Shown here: one piece after another, positions 23,190 to 35,590 of the stretch
Position numbering within the stretch: the stretch's first letter is position 1
How the letters are laid out: every line of letters begins with the position of its first letter
NCBI GenBank assembly: GCA_022578965.1
Contig: MU400762.1
Coordinates: 1 to 53,511, forward strand
From: Xylaria sp. FL1777
Lineage: Eukaryota > Ascomycota > Sordariomycetes > Xylariales > Xylariaceae
Length of the DNA stretch: 53,511 nucleotides
Direction: 5' to 3'
Position numbers and translations under genes: made by a program
The notes under the pieces: generated by a model
The model's input: the letters and a program-made list of their open reading frames with translations, nothing else
Database searches by the model: none
Told to the model about the DNA's origin: nothing

Positions 23190-24640
23190 CCTTGGGTTAA
23201 GGTTAGCAGCATATTTATACGTTTAACTTAGTGAAAATTTCTATTAATTTTTCTACTAATAGCTTTTATGCCTAATTATTTGCTAGCTTTACATGCTTTT
23301 ATTTTTGTAATTTGCTAGCTTAACATAACAGTACTTTTGCATTGCTTTATTTAAAGCTAATTATTTTTTTTTTGCTGCTTAATATACTTAATTTTCTGCA
23401 TATTAACTTTTTTGCAATACTATAACTCTTTTAATATACATTATAAAAATTTATTTATAAATTTTATTGCTTGTTATTATTGCTTTTTTTTTCTTTTTTT
23501 TTTTTTTCCGTTTTTATTACATTTGCATTTTTGTTATAGCTTGTTTTTTCTTAAGTTATGCACTATTATTAAGCTTATTTTTTAGTGCCCGTCTAGTGCT
23601 TATTTAGCGCCTTTTTAGCTTTTTTTTAGCGCTTTTACTTATTGTATTGCTATTTTTACTTGCTTTTTTTTAGCGCTTTTATTTATTATATTATTATTTC
23701 TGCTTGCTTTACTGTTTTTTTTATAGCTTAATTATTATACTTTTATTAGCTACTAAACATAATTAGCAAAAATACAAAAAAGCCTAAGCATAACAAATTG
23801 TTAAACTAAAACAAAAAACTGCTTAACTTTTTAGTTAATTCTATATTTTTTTTTTTAACCTATTTTTTAATAAAAACACTTTAGTATTTATATATTTTTA
23901 TGCTTTTACTTTACTACTTTTAACTTTTAATTTGCTTTTGTACTACTGTTATTTTATTTGCAGCTAATTTTGCTTATTTTCTTTTTTTTTTCTTACAAAC
24001 GTTTCATTTTTAATTACTTAACTTTTTTTTATTTATTTTTAAGTACTATTGCTATTTTTTATTTTTTTATTTAAGCAATTTTCAGAACTACTATATATAA
24101 ATAGTTTTGCTTTTTTAGATTTAAACGATAGCAATACTACAGATCCTAAACTGCTTAAACTAGAACTTTTTTTCTTTTTTGCTTTTTCTGCTTGTTCTTA
24201 ATCCCGAAGTTTTTTTAGTTCTAGTAACCTAAGCTTTCTTAATAGCAACAAAAATAATAGCACCGTTTTAAATGCTCTAAAACCGGTTATTTTTTTTTTC
24301 TTGATTTTTTCTTTGTTTTTTACGCTTTATATTTCAAATAAGCTTATTGTTTTATTGCTTAACTTTTTTTTTACTTCGTTATAGCAAAATTCCTTTGTTT
24401 TTATTGCTAGTAAAGCTTTTATTTTTAGCAAGCATTATTTTTCTGCTTTTGCTCTTTTTTTTTTATTATTAGTTTACTATAATTAGCTTAGCTAGCAGTT
24501 TTTCTTTTTATTTAACAATGCATATTATTACACACAAAAACAAATTTTGCACTTTTACTTTTATTAATGCAACTATAGTATGCTTTATTTTTTGTTCTTT
24601 TTGTTTCTTTTTATTTTTGTTTGTATTATTAGCTTGTTTA
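23190..24640 (-). pseudogene. Possible coding relic at the left end of copy B
   Basis: On the minus strand, from about 24560 down to 23200, several frames read as Lys/Gln/Ser/Ala-rich protein if TAG/TAA are taken as decayed CAG/CAA. Examples are VTRTKKTSGLRTSRKSKKEK near 24200 and KAMQKY.YVKLANYKNKS near 23320. This basic, coil-like wording resembles the C-terminal tails of DNA-transposon transposases, but I see no catalytic motif and cannot name a family. The counterpart in copy A (about 15600-17040) is too mutated to read alone. Frame changes between patches mean the reading is tentative. Confidence 0.25.
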
Positions 24641-24647
24641 TATTTCT

Positions 24648-24738
24648 AAAACGGCCTTTAGGAAACAAAATATCTTAGGACCTAAAGTCTTTAAAAAGAC
24701 TTTAAGTCTTAGAATATTTTATTTTCTAAAGGCCTTTT
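24648..24738. repeat. Inverted repeat (foldback), about 43-base arms
   Basis: The left arm runs from aaaacggcctttaggaaac to acctaaagtcttt. The right arm runs from aaagactttaagtctt to ctaaaggcctttt, with only a few bases between them. Arm mismatches are transitions, so the arms were probably near-perfect originally. The structure lies just beyond the minus-strand coding-like tract. It could be a hairpin, a transcription-end structure or a small foldback element. Confidence 0.85.
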
Positions 24739-27700
24739 TTTTTTTGTTCTTTTTAGTTTTAAAGTAGTTAGTTTTTTATAAGCTATTTTTTTTCTTTTTA
24801 TAGTTTTTATTTCCATTTTTGGATTTACAATACTAATTCCTTTTTATAAATAAAATAATAAATATAGCTAGCTATACATTAAAACATATAACTAATTATT
24901 TTATATAAAGCTTTTTAGCTCTTTATATTAATTCTTTAAAACAAAATAATCTTATTAACCTTTTTTTATTTTATGCTAAGCTAAAAGCGCTATAAATTTT
25001 TTTTTAGCATATTTTTTTTAATGCTAATAAGCTTACGTTTTTCTTTTTGTTTACTAAGGCCTTTTGTTATAATATTTACTAACAAATATATATTACTTGT
25101 TAATATAATATTAATAACTATATTATTTAGCTTTGTTTTTTTGCTATATTTCTTTTAGCAACATTAAATTTAAATTATTTACTTTTTTTTTAATTTACTT
25201 TTTTTTAAAATTTATACTGTATTTTTAACTTAGTAGAACTTTATAAAACCTGAAATTTGTAGCTTAGCTTCTTTAAATATAGTTTTAATAATACTGTTTA
25301 TTTTGTTTTTTCTTACTTTTTTTTGATTTTCAAACATTAAACTACTTATTTGCTATTTAAAATATAAAAACAGTTCATAAAGAACTATATACTACTTGCT
25401 TTATATGCTTTCTGTTTATTTATAATTATTATTTAGTACTTTATTAGTTTTGCTTAAGCTAAAACAAAAGCAAACATTTAGCAAGCTTTAGCAAAAGGTT
25501 TTAGCTTTTTTTAGTATATTTAGTTGCAATATGTTATTTTATATAAATATATAAAACTATTTTAAAATTACTTTAAAACCTTATATAACTAGCATTTGTT
25601 TAGCTATTTTGCTAGCTTTATTTTTTTTTTATAGAAATATAATATTAAAAATATAACTATAAGCTACTTAATAAAAAGTGCTCTGCAAAAATTCTATATA
25701 AACTATTTTTTAATAGCAAACTAGTAATACTTTTATTTTAATGCTATATAAATTAACTTTGCTTTTTAAAATATGCTTTATATTATTAAACCTTTTTATT
25801 TAACTAATAATATAATACTTTTGTATACTTTGCTTTATAAATTAGCATGCTTAGCTAAAAAAGCATACAATAATAATAGCTTATTTTAAAAATATTATTA
25901 AATTTTTTATTTATAATACTTGTTTTAAAATATAAAAAAGCTAAAAATAGTAAAAATTACGCTAGTTAACCTTTAAGTTAAAAAAGTAGCTTTATGCTAA
26001 GTTAAGTTATACAATTTTTATAAGCAGTATATATAAATACTTATAAAAAGATTTTATTTTTTTAATTTATTGCAGTTTAACCTATTATTTTTTAGCTTAA
26101 ACTTATTAAAATAATACTACTAAAGCAAAGCTTACTTATTAATACAAAAAGCAGTACTACTTAATCTTTTTTTTTTTTTTAACGCTTTTTAATTTTATAA
26201 AAGCTAGCTATACTATATATTATTTATTTTGTTTAATACTTTTATGTTGCTTTACTATAATATACGCTATAAATATTATATGCTTTAATTTTATATTATA
26301 ACTGCTATAAACTTTTATAAACTGCTTTTTTAACAGATTACTTGCTTATTTTTACTAACTAATTTTATTACTTATAACCTTTTTTTCTTTGTTTTAATAT
26401 GCTAGCTAAATAATTTTTTGCTTGCTTGTGCTGTTTACTTTATTAAGCTTATTAAAAAGCTAATAATATTTATATTACTTAATAGCAATACATTACTAAA
26501 GCAATTTATTACTATTAAGTGTGCTAAATATATGCTTACTAATTAAATATTGCTTACTTTTTTTAAGCAAACTTGCATTAATAGTATTTTTTTTTAAGTA
26601 TTATAGCTATAATATACTACTTAGAATTACTGCATAGCTAATAAATTAAAAAAGCTATTGCAAAAGCTTAGCTTAAAAAACGTAATACAAAAGTATAGCA
26701 TGCTATAAATACTAAACAATATATTTAAGTAATATATTTTTTAACTTACGAATTATGCTTTAAAGCAGCTTTTCTTATTTTTTTTTAAGCGTTAAAATTA
26801 ATTAAAAATAACTTAGTAAAGTATAACGCAAAGTATACTTAATATAAATAAATAGTTTAAAATAATACTACTAAAAAACTTTTAAAACATTGCTAACTAT
26901 GCTACTATTTCTGCTAAATATTATAAAGCATAGCTATTATACAGCAAAACTTTTAAGCTTGCACTATAGTTAATTGCTTATATATATAACTTAAAGTTTT
27001 TTAAAGCTTACAAGCTATATTTTAAAAAACTTAAGCTTTTTTACTAAAAATAATGTAATATTTTATATAAAAGCTAGCTAAACTATATATAAAGCTACTT
27101 TTAACTTTTTAGCTTACTTAATGTTTACTACATTTATTTTTAGGTTTTTGCTGCTTTAAGCAAAACTAAAGTTAAAAGCTTTTAAGCAAAAAAAACAGCG
27201 CTATTTAATAATGCCAACTTTTTATTTTTTGCTTTTATATAATAGCAAAAACTAAAAACAAAGACTTATAATTTTAATAATTATAATACAAATAAACATT
27301 AAAGCTAGTTTATATATATAGCATTAATGCTTAGCGCTTTAAATAATTATGCTAGTTAATTAAGTAAAAGCTTTGCTTTTTAGTATTATAAGGTTTAAAA
27401 AGTCTAGCTTGCTATATTTACCGGCAAAAACATTATATGCTTGTTTTTTAACAACTAGTTTAATTATTATTAAGCATATGCTAGCTTTTATATTTTAGTT
27501 ATGCTAAACTTTAAAAAAACTAAGTTTTTTTATGTTTAATTGTTTAAGCATGTTATTATATAATTAGATTTTTTTAGTTTTAAGTATAGCTGCTTAAAGC
27601 TATTATGCTATAATATAATAAAAAAAAAGCTATTATATAATAACATAAGTTACTTATTTAAAAAAGCCTTAGTAGCTACTATATTAATATACTTGCTACT

Positions 27701-29254
27701 ATTATTTAATTAAGTTTATAATGCTGCTATATAAGCATGCTATAATATATATTAATATGCTATAATACTTACGTAATAAAAACATAATGCTTTTTATTTT
27801 AGCTTTAATGCTATACTTTAGTATTTATTTAACTATTACAGTAAAAGTTTTTTACGCATGTTTTTCGAACAGCTTTTTTATATACTTACTAAGCAATTTA
27901 TTGTGTTTTTTTAACTGCATATATTTTGTTTTAGCATATTTTTTAATGCTATAAAACTGCTATTCTTTTTTGTTAACTTATTAGCATAGCTTAAACTAAA
28001 AGACTTAAAAGCTAATAGCTTAGTACTAGCATTTAAGTTGCTATATTAAATAAGCACATTAGCAAAAAAAATCTTTATAAAATATGTAGTATTATATAAA
28101 AAGCTAAACATAAAGCTAGCTATATAACGTAAGCTAGCAAAAAAGCTAACTAATAGCAATAAAACTAGCAAAAAAAAAAACAAAATAAACATTATAAATA
28201 ATATAAAGCTAAAAATAAACAGTAGCTATAATTTTAGTAATTATAAGTAGCTATAATAAAACTTAAAACTAAAGCAAAACTAATAAAGGCTACTAAAAAT
28301 AAAATATTTAAAACTATATAATAACTATACTTTAGCTTATTTTTTAATATATAAAAACTAATATAAAATAATATTGTTTTTAAAAAGGACTTAGTATGCT
28401 AAAAAAATAACCTAAAGTAATTTAAATTATTATTACTTTAATAATATTTGTTTTTTTAAAAACTTATGTAATATTGCTTTAAATAGCTTATATAGTATTA
28501 TTGTTAACTATTAGTTCTTTATGTAGCATTGCTTTTTTTTTTAAGTTTTTTGTAGTGTTATTTGTTTTTTACTTAAAAGGTTTACGCTATATTGTTATTT
28601 ATAAAACATAACTTATATAGTATTAAATTTTCTATATAAAGTTTAATTTTATTTATGTTGCATTAAAAACTGCAGCAGTAAAATCTATTAGTTATAAAAG
28701 CAATATAATATATATATATAGCTAAAAGTATATATAGCTTTTTTACTTACTATAATTTTTATAGCATATAATAAATATACTACTGCTTTTTATACTTACT
28801 TTAAACATAATATTTCTTTATTTTAATTATTTTATTACGTTTAGTTTTATAAAAGTTTACTAATGTACTTTTTAAAAAAAATACAAATATTTAAAAAAAC
28901 AATTGTAGTTTATATAAGCGCATTTAGCATATAGTTTTACTAAGCTAATATTTATTTTTACATAATATTTTGCTGTTCTTTAGGTTTGCTTAAAAACAAA
29001 AAGCTTAGAGTTAATAATATTATTTTTTTTAACGTTTGCTTAGCGCATGTTTAAGCCTTTGCTTTTCCGAACAAAAAAAGTAAGCCTAAAGGCTTAAAAA
29101 AACAAAGCTTTAGCAAAAAAAGCGTTAGCTTACATATTATTCGTGTTGCTAGCTATAGTGTTCCGCTTTTTTTTAGCAGTTAAAAAAAATGCAAAAATGC
29201 ATTGCTTGTTATAATAAAAGTACTAAGTTTAGCTTTACGAAAAAAATGTTTTAA

Positions 29255-30775
29255 ACGCTACAGTAATTAGTATAGCTTTTAAAAGCAGCAAGCTTTTTTT
29301 TATAAATTTATATTTAGTAAAAGATTTTTGCTTCTTTATATAAAATATAGTTATTTTGCTTTTGTTAGCATGCTATATATTATGTTTACTTTTATTAACA
29401 TATTAAAAATGTTATAATTTTTTTTGTTAAATTATTAGCTATTATTGCTATTTAGCTATAATTGCTTTTATTATATATTATAACTACTTTTGTTAGTATA
29501 TTAATAATTATTGCTATATTAGTTATGCTATTTTTTTACGCATTTATAAAATGCTTAGCATATATAATTAATAAAATATATGATTTTTTGCTTTATATTT
29601 TTTATATTATTTACTGATTTTTTTTACTAGGGTTTCTTTTTTTTAACTTTATTAAGCTTTTATTTTATTACGTAATTTTTGTTTATACTATATATGTTAT
29701 AAGTATAAAAACTTTATTAAAAAGATTTTAAAGCAAAGCAAAAAGTTATTATATAAAGCAAATTATTATACTTAAAAACTTTATATATATTTTTCTGCAA
29801 AAAGAGCTAATTGCTATTTTTTACTGCTTTTAAAATACAAAAAATCTTATAAATAAACAAAAAAAGCTTTTAAACTAGCATAAAATAATATAACACTAAT
29901 ATAAAGCAGCATAAAAGCATTAAAAAATACATAAAATTACTTTGTTTTACTTTTGTTAGCTTATTAGTTTTATTATTATTACTTCTGTTTATATGTTAAT
30001 TATTAGTTTTTTAAGATTTTGTAATGTTTTTTTGTTAAACGTTAAACCTAGCCTTTTAAAATAGCAGCAAAATAACTAAGTTAAATATAATATAATTGCT
30101 TTAATTAATACGTTAGTTTTACTGCTATAGCTTATATTATAAAGCTAGCTTTTAAGTAAAACTATTATTGCACTAAACTTAAAAACAAAAGCATTTTTTG
30201 TTCTAAAATCTAAAACTAGAAAAATTGCTTAGTTTTTGTTTAGTTTTTTGCAATAGCTTAAAAAAGATCTTTAATTTATAAAAGCAAAATAGCTTCTTTT
30301 TTTAATATACAAAACCGTTTTTAATAGTTTTTGTTTTATATAATACAGTTTTAATGTTTTATAGCATAATACATATAAAAATAGCAAAAAGTGTTTAGTA
30401 AGTTTGCTATAATTTAAAACATAAAAATCTTTAGTTCTAAAAATAAAACAGAAAAAATTTTTTAAGTATTTTTTATTCTTTAGCAGCAGTTTAAAATACA
30501 AAAATATTTACTTTTAAAATACAACTTAAAAATATAATAATCTTTGCTTTTTAACTAAAACTTCGGTTTTTAGTAATTTTTTAATAGCAGCTTAAAATTT
30601 TAACTTTAAAATTAAAACTAAAAAAATCGCTTAAGTTTTGTTAACTTTTTAGCAGTAGCTTAAAATTTTAGCTTTAAAACTAAAACTTTAGTTTTTTTTA
30701 ACTTTTTAGCAGCAGCTTATAATTTTAGCTTTAAAATATAAACTAAAAAGATTGCTTAGTTTTTTTTAACTTTTT
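29255..30775 (+). other. Segment present in copy B but not in copy A
   Basis: The A/B alignment breaks at about 29240 (A about 21735) and resumes at about 30780 (A about 21760). The extra DNA has no LTR, clear terminal repeats or readable protein. Its right part is a degenerate tandem array. A minus-strand open frame at 30271-30501 (76 codons, Lys/Leu/Tyr-rich) lies inside and is probably chance. Whether B gained it or A lost it cannot be told from this window. Confidence 0.7.
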
Positions 30776-30835
30776 TTTAGTAGCTTAAAATATAAAAATC
30801 TTTACTTTTAAAAACAAAACTATAAAAAGCTTTAA
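30180..30835 (+). repeat. Degenerate tandem array in copy B
   Basis: Several units of about 60-90 bp repeat the theme ttagcagcagcttaaaattt, then tagctttaaaactaaaac, then a T-rich run. The clearest units fall at about 30580-30830. The last unit merges into sequence shared with copy A at about 21755, so unequal exchange within this array may have created the A/B length difference. Confidence 0.7.
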
Positions 30836-30936
30836 TAATTAATATATTATTTATTTTAAAACAAATAAAGCTTACTACTAAGTATATTCTATTTTATTTA
30901 GGTTGCTTTTTAAAAGAATCGCTAAATAGAAATTTT

Positions 30937-31610
30937 GCTGTTTTATTATTTATTGCACTAATAATTAAAGCTACTATTTAAAAGCTAATGCAAGACTTTA
31001 TATAGTTATTTATTATAATCGATTAAGCTATATTCAAGTTTTAAATACTTTTTGCTGTTTTATTATTTATAGCGCTAGTAATTAAAGCTACTATTTAAAA
31101 GCTAGTGCTTTTTTGTTTTAAAACAAATAAAGCTTACTACTAAATATGTTTTATTTTATTTAAATTGCTTTTTAAAAAAATTGCTAAGTAAGAATTTTAT
31201 TGTTTTATTATTTATTGCACCTATAATTAAAGCTACTATTTAAAAGCTAGTGTTCTTTTATTTTAAAACAAATAAAGCTTATTACTAAGTATGTTTTATT
31301 TTATTTAGGTTGCTTTTTAAAAGAATTACTAAATAAGAATTTTGCTGTTTTATTATTTATAGCTTTAGTAACTAAAGCTATTTTTAAGAAGCTAATATAA
31401 AACCTTTTATAGTTATTTACTATAGCTAATTAAGCTATAGCTAATTAAGCTACATTAAAGTTTTGCACTTTTTTGCTGTTTTATTATTTATAGCACTAAT
31501 AATTAAAGCTACTATTTAAAAGCTAGTACAAAACTTTATATAATTATTTGCTGCAGCTAATTAAGCTATAATTAATCAAGCTATATTTAAGTTTTAAACA
31601 CTTAGCTCTT
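30937..31610 (+). repeat. Module repeated five times in copy B
   Basis: The module gctgttttattatttatagc, followed by aattaaagctactatttaaa, starts at 30937, 31054, 31199, 31343 and 31474. Two linker types alternate between modules: one with aaacaaataaagcttactac and one with the agctaattaagct motif. Copy A has only two modules (about 21894 and 22005), so copy number changed after duplication. Confidence 0.85.
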
Positions 31611-32119
31611 ATACATAACAGATTAGCATTATGCTATATAAAACCGCTTAAAAAATAAGCTACTTGCTAATTACTTGCTTTTTTAGCATTTTTTATAAAG
31701 CTAAGCAAAAGATTTAATAAAAACAGAAAGTTTTTACATATATTAAGTTAGCTATTATAACACTAGTAAAAAAAATATTTGCTTTTTTATATAAAGAAAA
31801 AAACGTTGCTAAATAGCTAGTTTTCCATAAAAATAGTTATTATTGTTATAAAATTTTAGCAAAAAGAGTATTAGCACTTAAAAAAAGTTAAAAGCGCAAG
31901 TTTTAATAGATTTTTCTTTAAGTAAAAAAAGCTACAACGTTAGCTTTATTGTTATTATTTTTAATTATATTTTAAGATCTATATAAAAGTTAGAATTATA
32001 AAAACTATATTAAAATAAATAAAAAATACAATAAAAAAAAAGAAAAAAAAGAAAATAAAAAAGGAAAAAAATAAAAAATCAAAATACCTAAAAATAAAAA
32101 AAAATAAAAAATATAATAG

Positions 32120-32235
32120 ATAAATAAATTAATAAAAAAAATAATAAATAGAAAAAATATAAAATAGAAAAAATATATAAAATAAAAAGAATATATAAAA
32201 TAAAAAAGATATAAAATAAAAAAGAAGTAAAAATT
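32120..32235 (+). repeat. A-rich minisatellite, 16-19-bp unit
   Basis: About five to six units of the form ATATAAAATAGAAAAAAT and ATAAAATAAAAAAGATATAA run in tandem. Purine-rich GA steps survive here, unlike in surrounding DNA. Confidence 0.7.
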
Positions 32236-33400
32236 TAACTATATTAAAAAGACTTTCTGCATAAAATATTGCTACAAAATGTTTTTTTAAATATAACTGA
32301 AGTATAAAAAAAGCTTCTAAATAAAACTATAACATGCAAAACGCAACAGCAGAAATCTTTTCTGTAGTTTTTCCGCGCTTGCAAAATTTTCTATAAAAGC
32401 AAACATAAGCACAAAAAGTTAATCTACATTTATTTCTAAAAAAAAAAATAATTGCTTTTTTATATTACTTATAACAACAAATCTATTAGCATATTTAAGT
32501 AAGCATATAATTTTTAATATATGTAGCACTTTTAATAACTTATATATATAAATAATAAAACACTTTTAGCTTTTTTTTCTTTTTTGCTTTTAAACTTATT
32601 ATAGTTATAGCATAGTTATGCTTTGTTTTTTTATTTTATTTTATTTTTGTTTATTTTTTTCTTTTCTTTTTTTAATATATATTTTTTTGCTATTCTTTTT
32701 CTACTATTTTGTTTCCTGTGTTTCTTTAATGTATTAAAACTATAAAGTATATATGCTTTAACAATAGATTTTAAAGCAAAAAAGTTTACAAAACAACTAT
32801 TACTTTTATACTTTTGCTTTTCTTTTGCATAAAAAAAGTCTTAATACTACATTATAACATTAACTTTAAATTGTTTTATTATTTAACTAACTAAAAATTA
32901 TAACAAAAAAATCTAGCTTTTTTTTTAATTTATATATAACTAGTAGCACTTATAGCAAACATACGTTTTACTTTTTATTTACGTTATACTTTTTTATTAA
33001 TGTTAGCAAAAAATATAGTTATAAACTATAACTACATATATATATTTGTTTTTTAACGTATTTTTATATATGTATGCTATTTTTATTTAAAAGCTTTTTT
33101 TTTTAAAAAAACTATACGCTATAAGCTGTTTTGTAAGCCTAATTGTTTTTTTTTTTCCTTTTAACTACATGTTTAAATAGTAAAGCAAAGCTAACTTTTT
33201 TTTAGCTATAGCAGTAAACTAAACTTTTTTTTATCTTTTTTTTACCTAAAAGCTTTTAAGCTATAATATATTTTATATTTAATTATTTTTTATTGCTTTT
33301 TTAGGGTTTTTTTTTTATTTTATGTATTAAATTTAACTAAAAAAAAAAAAACATATTTTATATCTATAATAAAAAAAAGCTTTTAGCTATAATAAAAAAT

Positions 33401-33532
33401 AAGTTAAAAAAGGTTAAAAAGCAATATATATTATTTAAGCTGTTTATATATAAAAAAACAAAAAATAAGTTCTAAAAAGTCAAAAAGCAACACGTGTTAT
33501 TTAAGCTATTTATTATATAAAAAAACAAAAAA
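33401..33532 (+). repeat. 66-bp tandem duplication
   Basis: Two units, 33401-33466 and 33467-33532, share aaaaagcaa...attatttaagct and end in tataaaaaaacaaaaaa. Differences are mostly transitions (atatat against cacgtg). Confidence 0.8.
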
Positions 33533-34142
33533 AGTATGTTTTGCAAAGTTTTAAAGCAAAGCTTATATACAAAAAGCCCTTTTATTTATTTTAAGTAACA
33601 ATAAGTTTATAATATAAAAATATATAGCAGTAGCAAGCTTAAATAACTTTATTAAATACGCTATTAAAAAAATATATTAGCTATTTTTTTTTTTATATAT
33701 ATAATATATAAAAAAACGCGTTATTATAAAAAGCAAAAGCTATTTTGCTACGTATGCTATTAAGAATACGTCAGCTGTTCTTTTTTTTTTAAACATACAA
33801 AATATACTAACGTATTGCTATAGCAACTTAAAAAGCAGCTTTATTTTAAATGCAAGTAAAAGCATATCCGTTGTTTTTTTTTTCTTTTTATAAGTACTTA
33901 AATACTTAAATATATACTATAAAAATATAATATAACAGTAAATATAAATAGCTTATATAAATACTTAATAAAAAATGCATATATTTTTTTTTTTGTTTTT
34001 ATATGCATAATTTATAAACGTATTGCTGCAAAAAATATAAGCATTTCTTTTGTGCACTTTATACAAAGTATATTAGCTATTTTTTTTGTTTTTTTTTTTA
34101 TTACGGCTTACTTCGCTTTACTGCAGATTTACTTCTTTATAA

Positions 34143-34338
34143 ACTATTAACTAAGCATTTTTTGCTTAAGAAACTCTATTGTTTATAAAAAAGCAAATTT
34201 ATAGCTTTTAATAAAATTACTATAAGCTAGCTTTGCTTAATCTGCTTTTTTATTAACTATTAACTAAGCATTTTTTGCTTAAAAAACTTAGTTAATAATT
34301 AACATAAAAATAAATTAGTTAAAGCTAGCTTATAGTAA
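34143..34338. repeat. Nested direct and inverted repeat cluster
   Basis: A 27-base direct repeat (ctattaactaagcatttttt...) occurs at about 34144 and 34257. The second copy forms a hairpin with attaactaag at 34259-34268 and cttagttaat at 34287-34296. A wider 24-base inverted repeat encloses it: 34217-34240 (ttactataagctagcttt...) and 34315-34338. Each direct repeat also contains the mini-palindrome aagcattttttgctt. Function unknown. Confidence 0.75.
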
Positions 34339-34427
34339 ACTTAACAATAATAATTTATTTTTTTCTTATATAAACTACAAAAAAAAAAAAAAAATTTACA
34401 TTGCTACAGCATAGCTTCTTACTAGTA

Positions 34428-34857
34428 ATGTTTTGTTTTCTTGTATTATTGTTTTTTTTTTTTCTTTCTGTTTATTGCTTTTAAATATTACTAATATATA
34501 AACAGAACATTATTAAAAACTGCAATTATAATAAACTTTTCAAATAATAATATAAACTAGTTTTGTTTTTCTATATTATTATTCTTTTTTTTTCCTACTG
34601 TTTATCGCTTTAAAACGTTACTAATATATAAACAAAATATTTCTAAAAACTACAATTATTATAAACTCCTTAAATAATAATATAAACTAAGCTAAAATAT
34701 TTTGCTTTATAAGCTTATTACTAGCAACGTGCTATTTTTTTGTGTTATTATAATTATTTTTAATATTTATTGCTTTTAAACGTTACTAATATAAAAACAA
34801 AATATTTTTAAAAGCTATAATTACTATAGCGTTTTTAAATAATAACATAAACTAAAT
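34428..34857 (+). repeat. Three imperfect tandem units of about 130 bp
   Basis: Units at about 34428-34557, 34558-34688 and 34726-34857 share the order: T-rich start, tttattgcttttaaacgtta, ctaatatataaacaaaatat, a short A-rich link, and aaataataatataaactaa. The third is separated from the second by about 37 bases. Confidence 0.8.
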
Positions 34858-35420
34858 AACTTTGCTTTATAAACACTAAACATGTTTTTATGCTTAAAAA
34901 AAATGCTGCAAGTACTTATTAAAGCGTTATAATAAACTTAGTATAAAAATAATTTGTTTTTAGCTATTTTTTTTCAAGTAAAAAAATATTTAAATTGCTA
35001 TAAAAAAACAACATTTAAAAACATATAAAAACAAACAAAAAAAATCCCAAAAGCGTTAATATTTAGCTAATAAAAAACATTAAATAAAAGCTTAAAAGCG
35101 CTAATATTTAGCAAATTAAAAGCACTAAATAAAAGCTTAAAAAATAAAGCAGCAAACATAACGCTTTTATATTGCTAAAAACCTTAAAGTGTTTATTAAC
35201 TACTTGCGATTTTTTTGTTTGTTGTACTAATATAAATAGCTGTTTTAATTGTTTTTTTTTTTTGTTTTAAATTAATGTTTTTTTATGCTTAATTCTTACT
35301 TTAATACGCATAACATAACTAATATAATTTTTAATACAATAGTTTAGCTTAAAAAAAACATAAAAACAATATAAAAAGTAATAGCGTTTTTATAGAACAA
35401 ATAAAACAATTTTTATTAAT
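34858..35420. other. Gene-free AT-rich DNA
   Basis: Contains an approximate 50-bp duplicate at about 35050-35140 (aaagcgctaatatttagc... twice). Nothing else is recognisable. Confidence 0.5.
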
Positions 35421-35590
35421 TTTTTGCTAAGCTAAAGTGCTACAAAATAAATAAAACGAACAACTATAATGCTTTGCTAAGCTAAAGTGCTATAAAATAA
35501 ATAAAACAAACATTTATAATGCTTTATTAAGCTAAAATACTACAAAACAAATAAAACAAACATTAATAATGCTTTAATAAGCTAAAGTGT
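35421..35590 (+). repeat. 50-bp tandem repeat, 3.4 units
   Basis: Exact 50-base period: 35421-35470, 35471-35520, 35521-35570 and a partial 35571-35590. Each unit has gctaagctaaagtgctaca, then aaataaataaaacaaac, then ataatgctt. No length variation between units suggests recent expansion or homogenisation. Confidence 0.9.

Larger units (their letters stand above)
23170..31957 (+). repeat. Segmental duplication, copy B (about 8.8 kb)
   Basis: Direct partner of 15580-22487. Its first 1.7 kb (to about 24850) keeps clearly more G+C than copy A, with words such as ccttggg, gcccgtc and ccggtt that are lost in A. It is longer because of about 1.5 kb at 29255-30775 with no counterpart in A, and because a short module is present five times at 30937-31520 where A has two. 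Differences elsewhere are nearly all transitions. Confidence 0.9.
31958..34142. other. Gene-free AT-rich DNA with small repeats
   Basis: No coding-like frame is visible. Apart from the repeats listed separately at 32120 and 33401, it holds long T- and A-rich runs (for example 33301-33350). Confidence 0.5.

Noticed and set aside
30271..30501. A 76-codon minus-strand frame in the copy-B-specific segment
   Set aside because: It is Lys/Leu/Tyr-rich and overlaps the start of the degenerate tandem array. There is no second copy to test it against.
15580..31957. Treating the A/B pair as LTRs of one giant element
   Set aside because: The copies are 7-9 kb each with under 1 kb between them. There are no TG...CA ends and no target duplication, and the spacer is a minisatellite rather than gag-pol.
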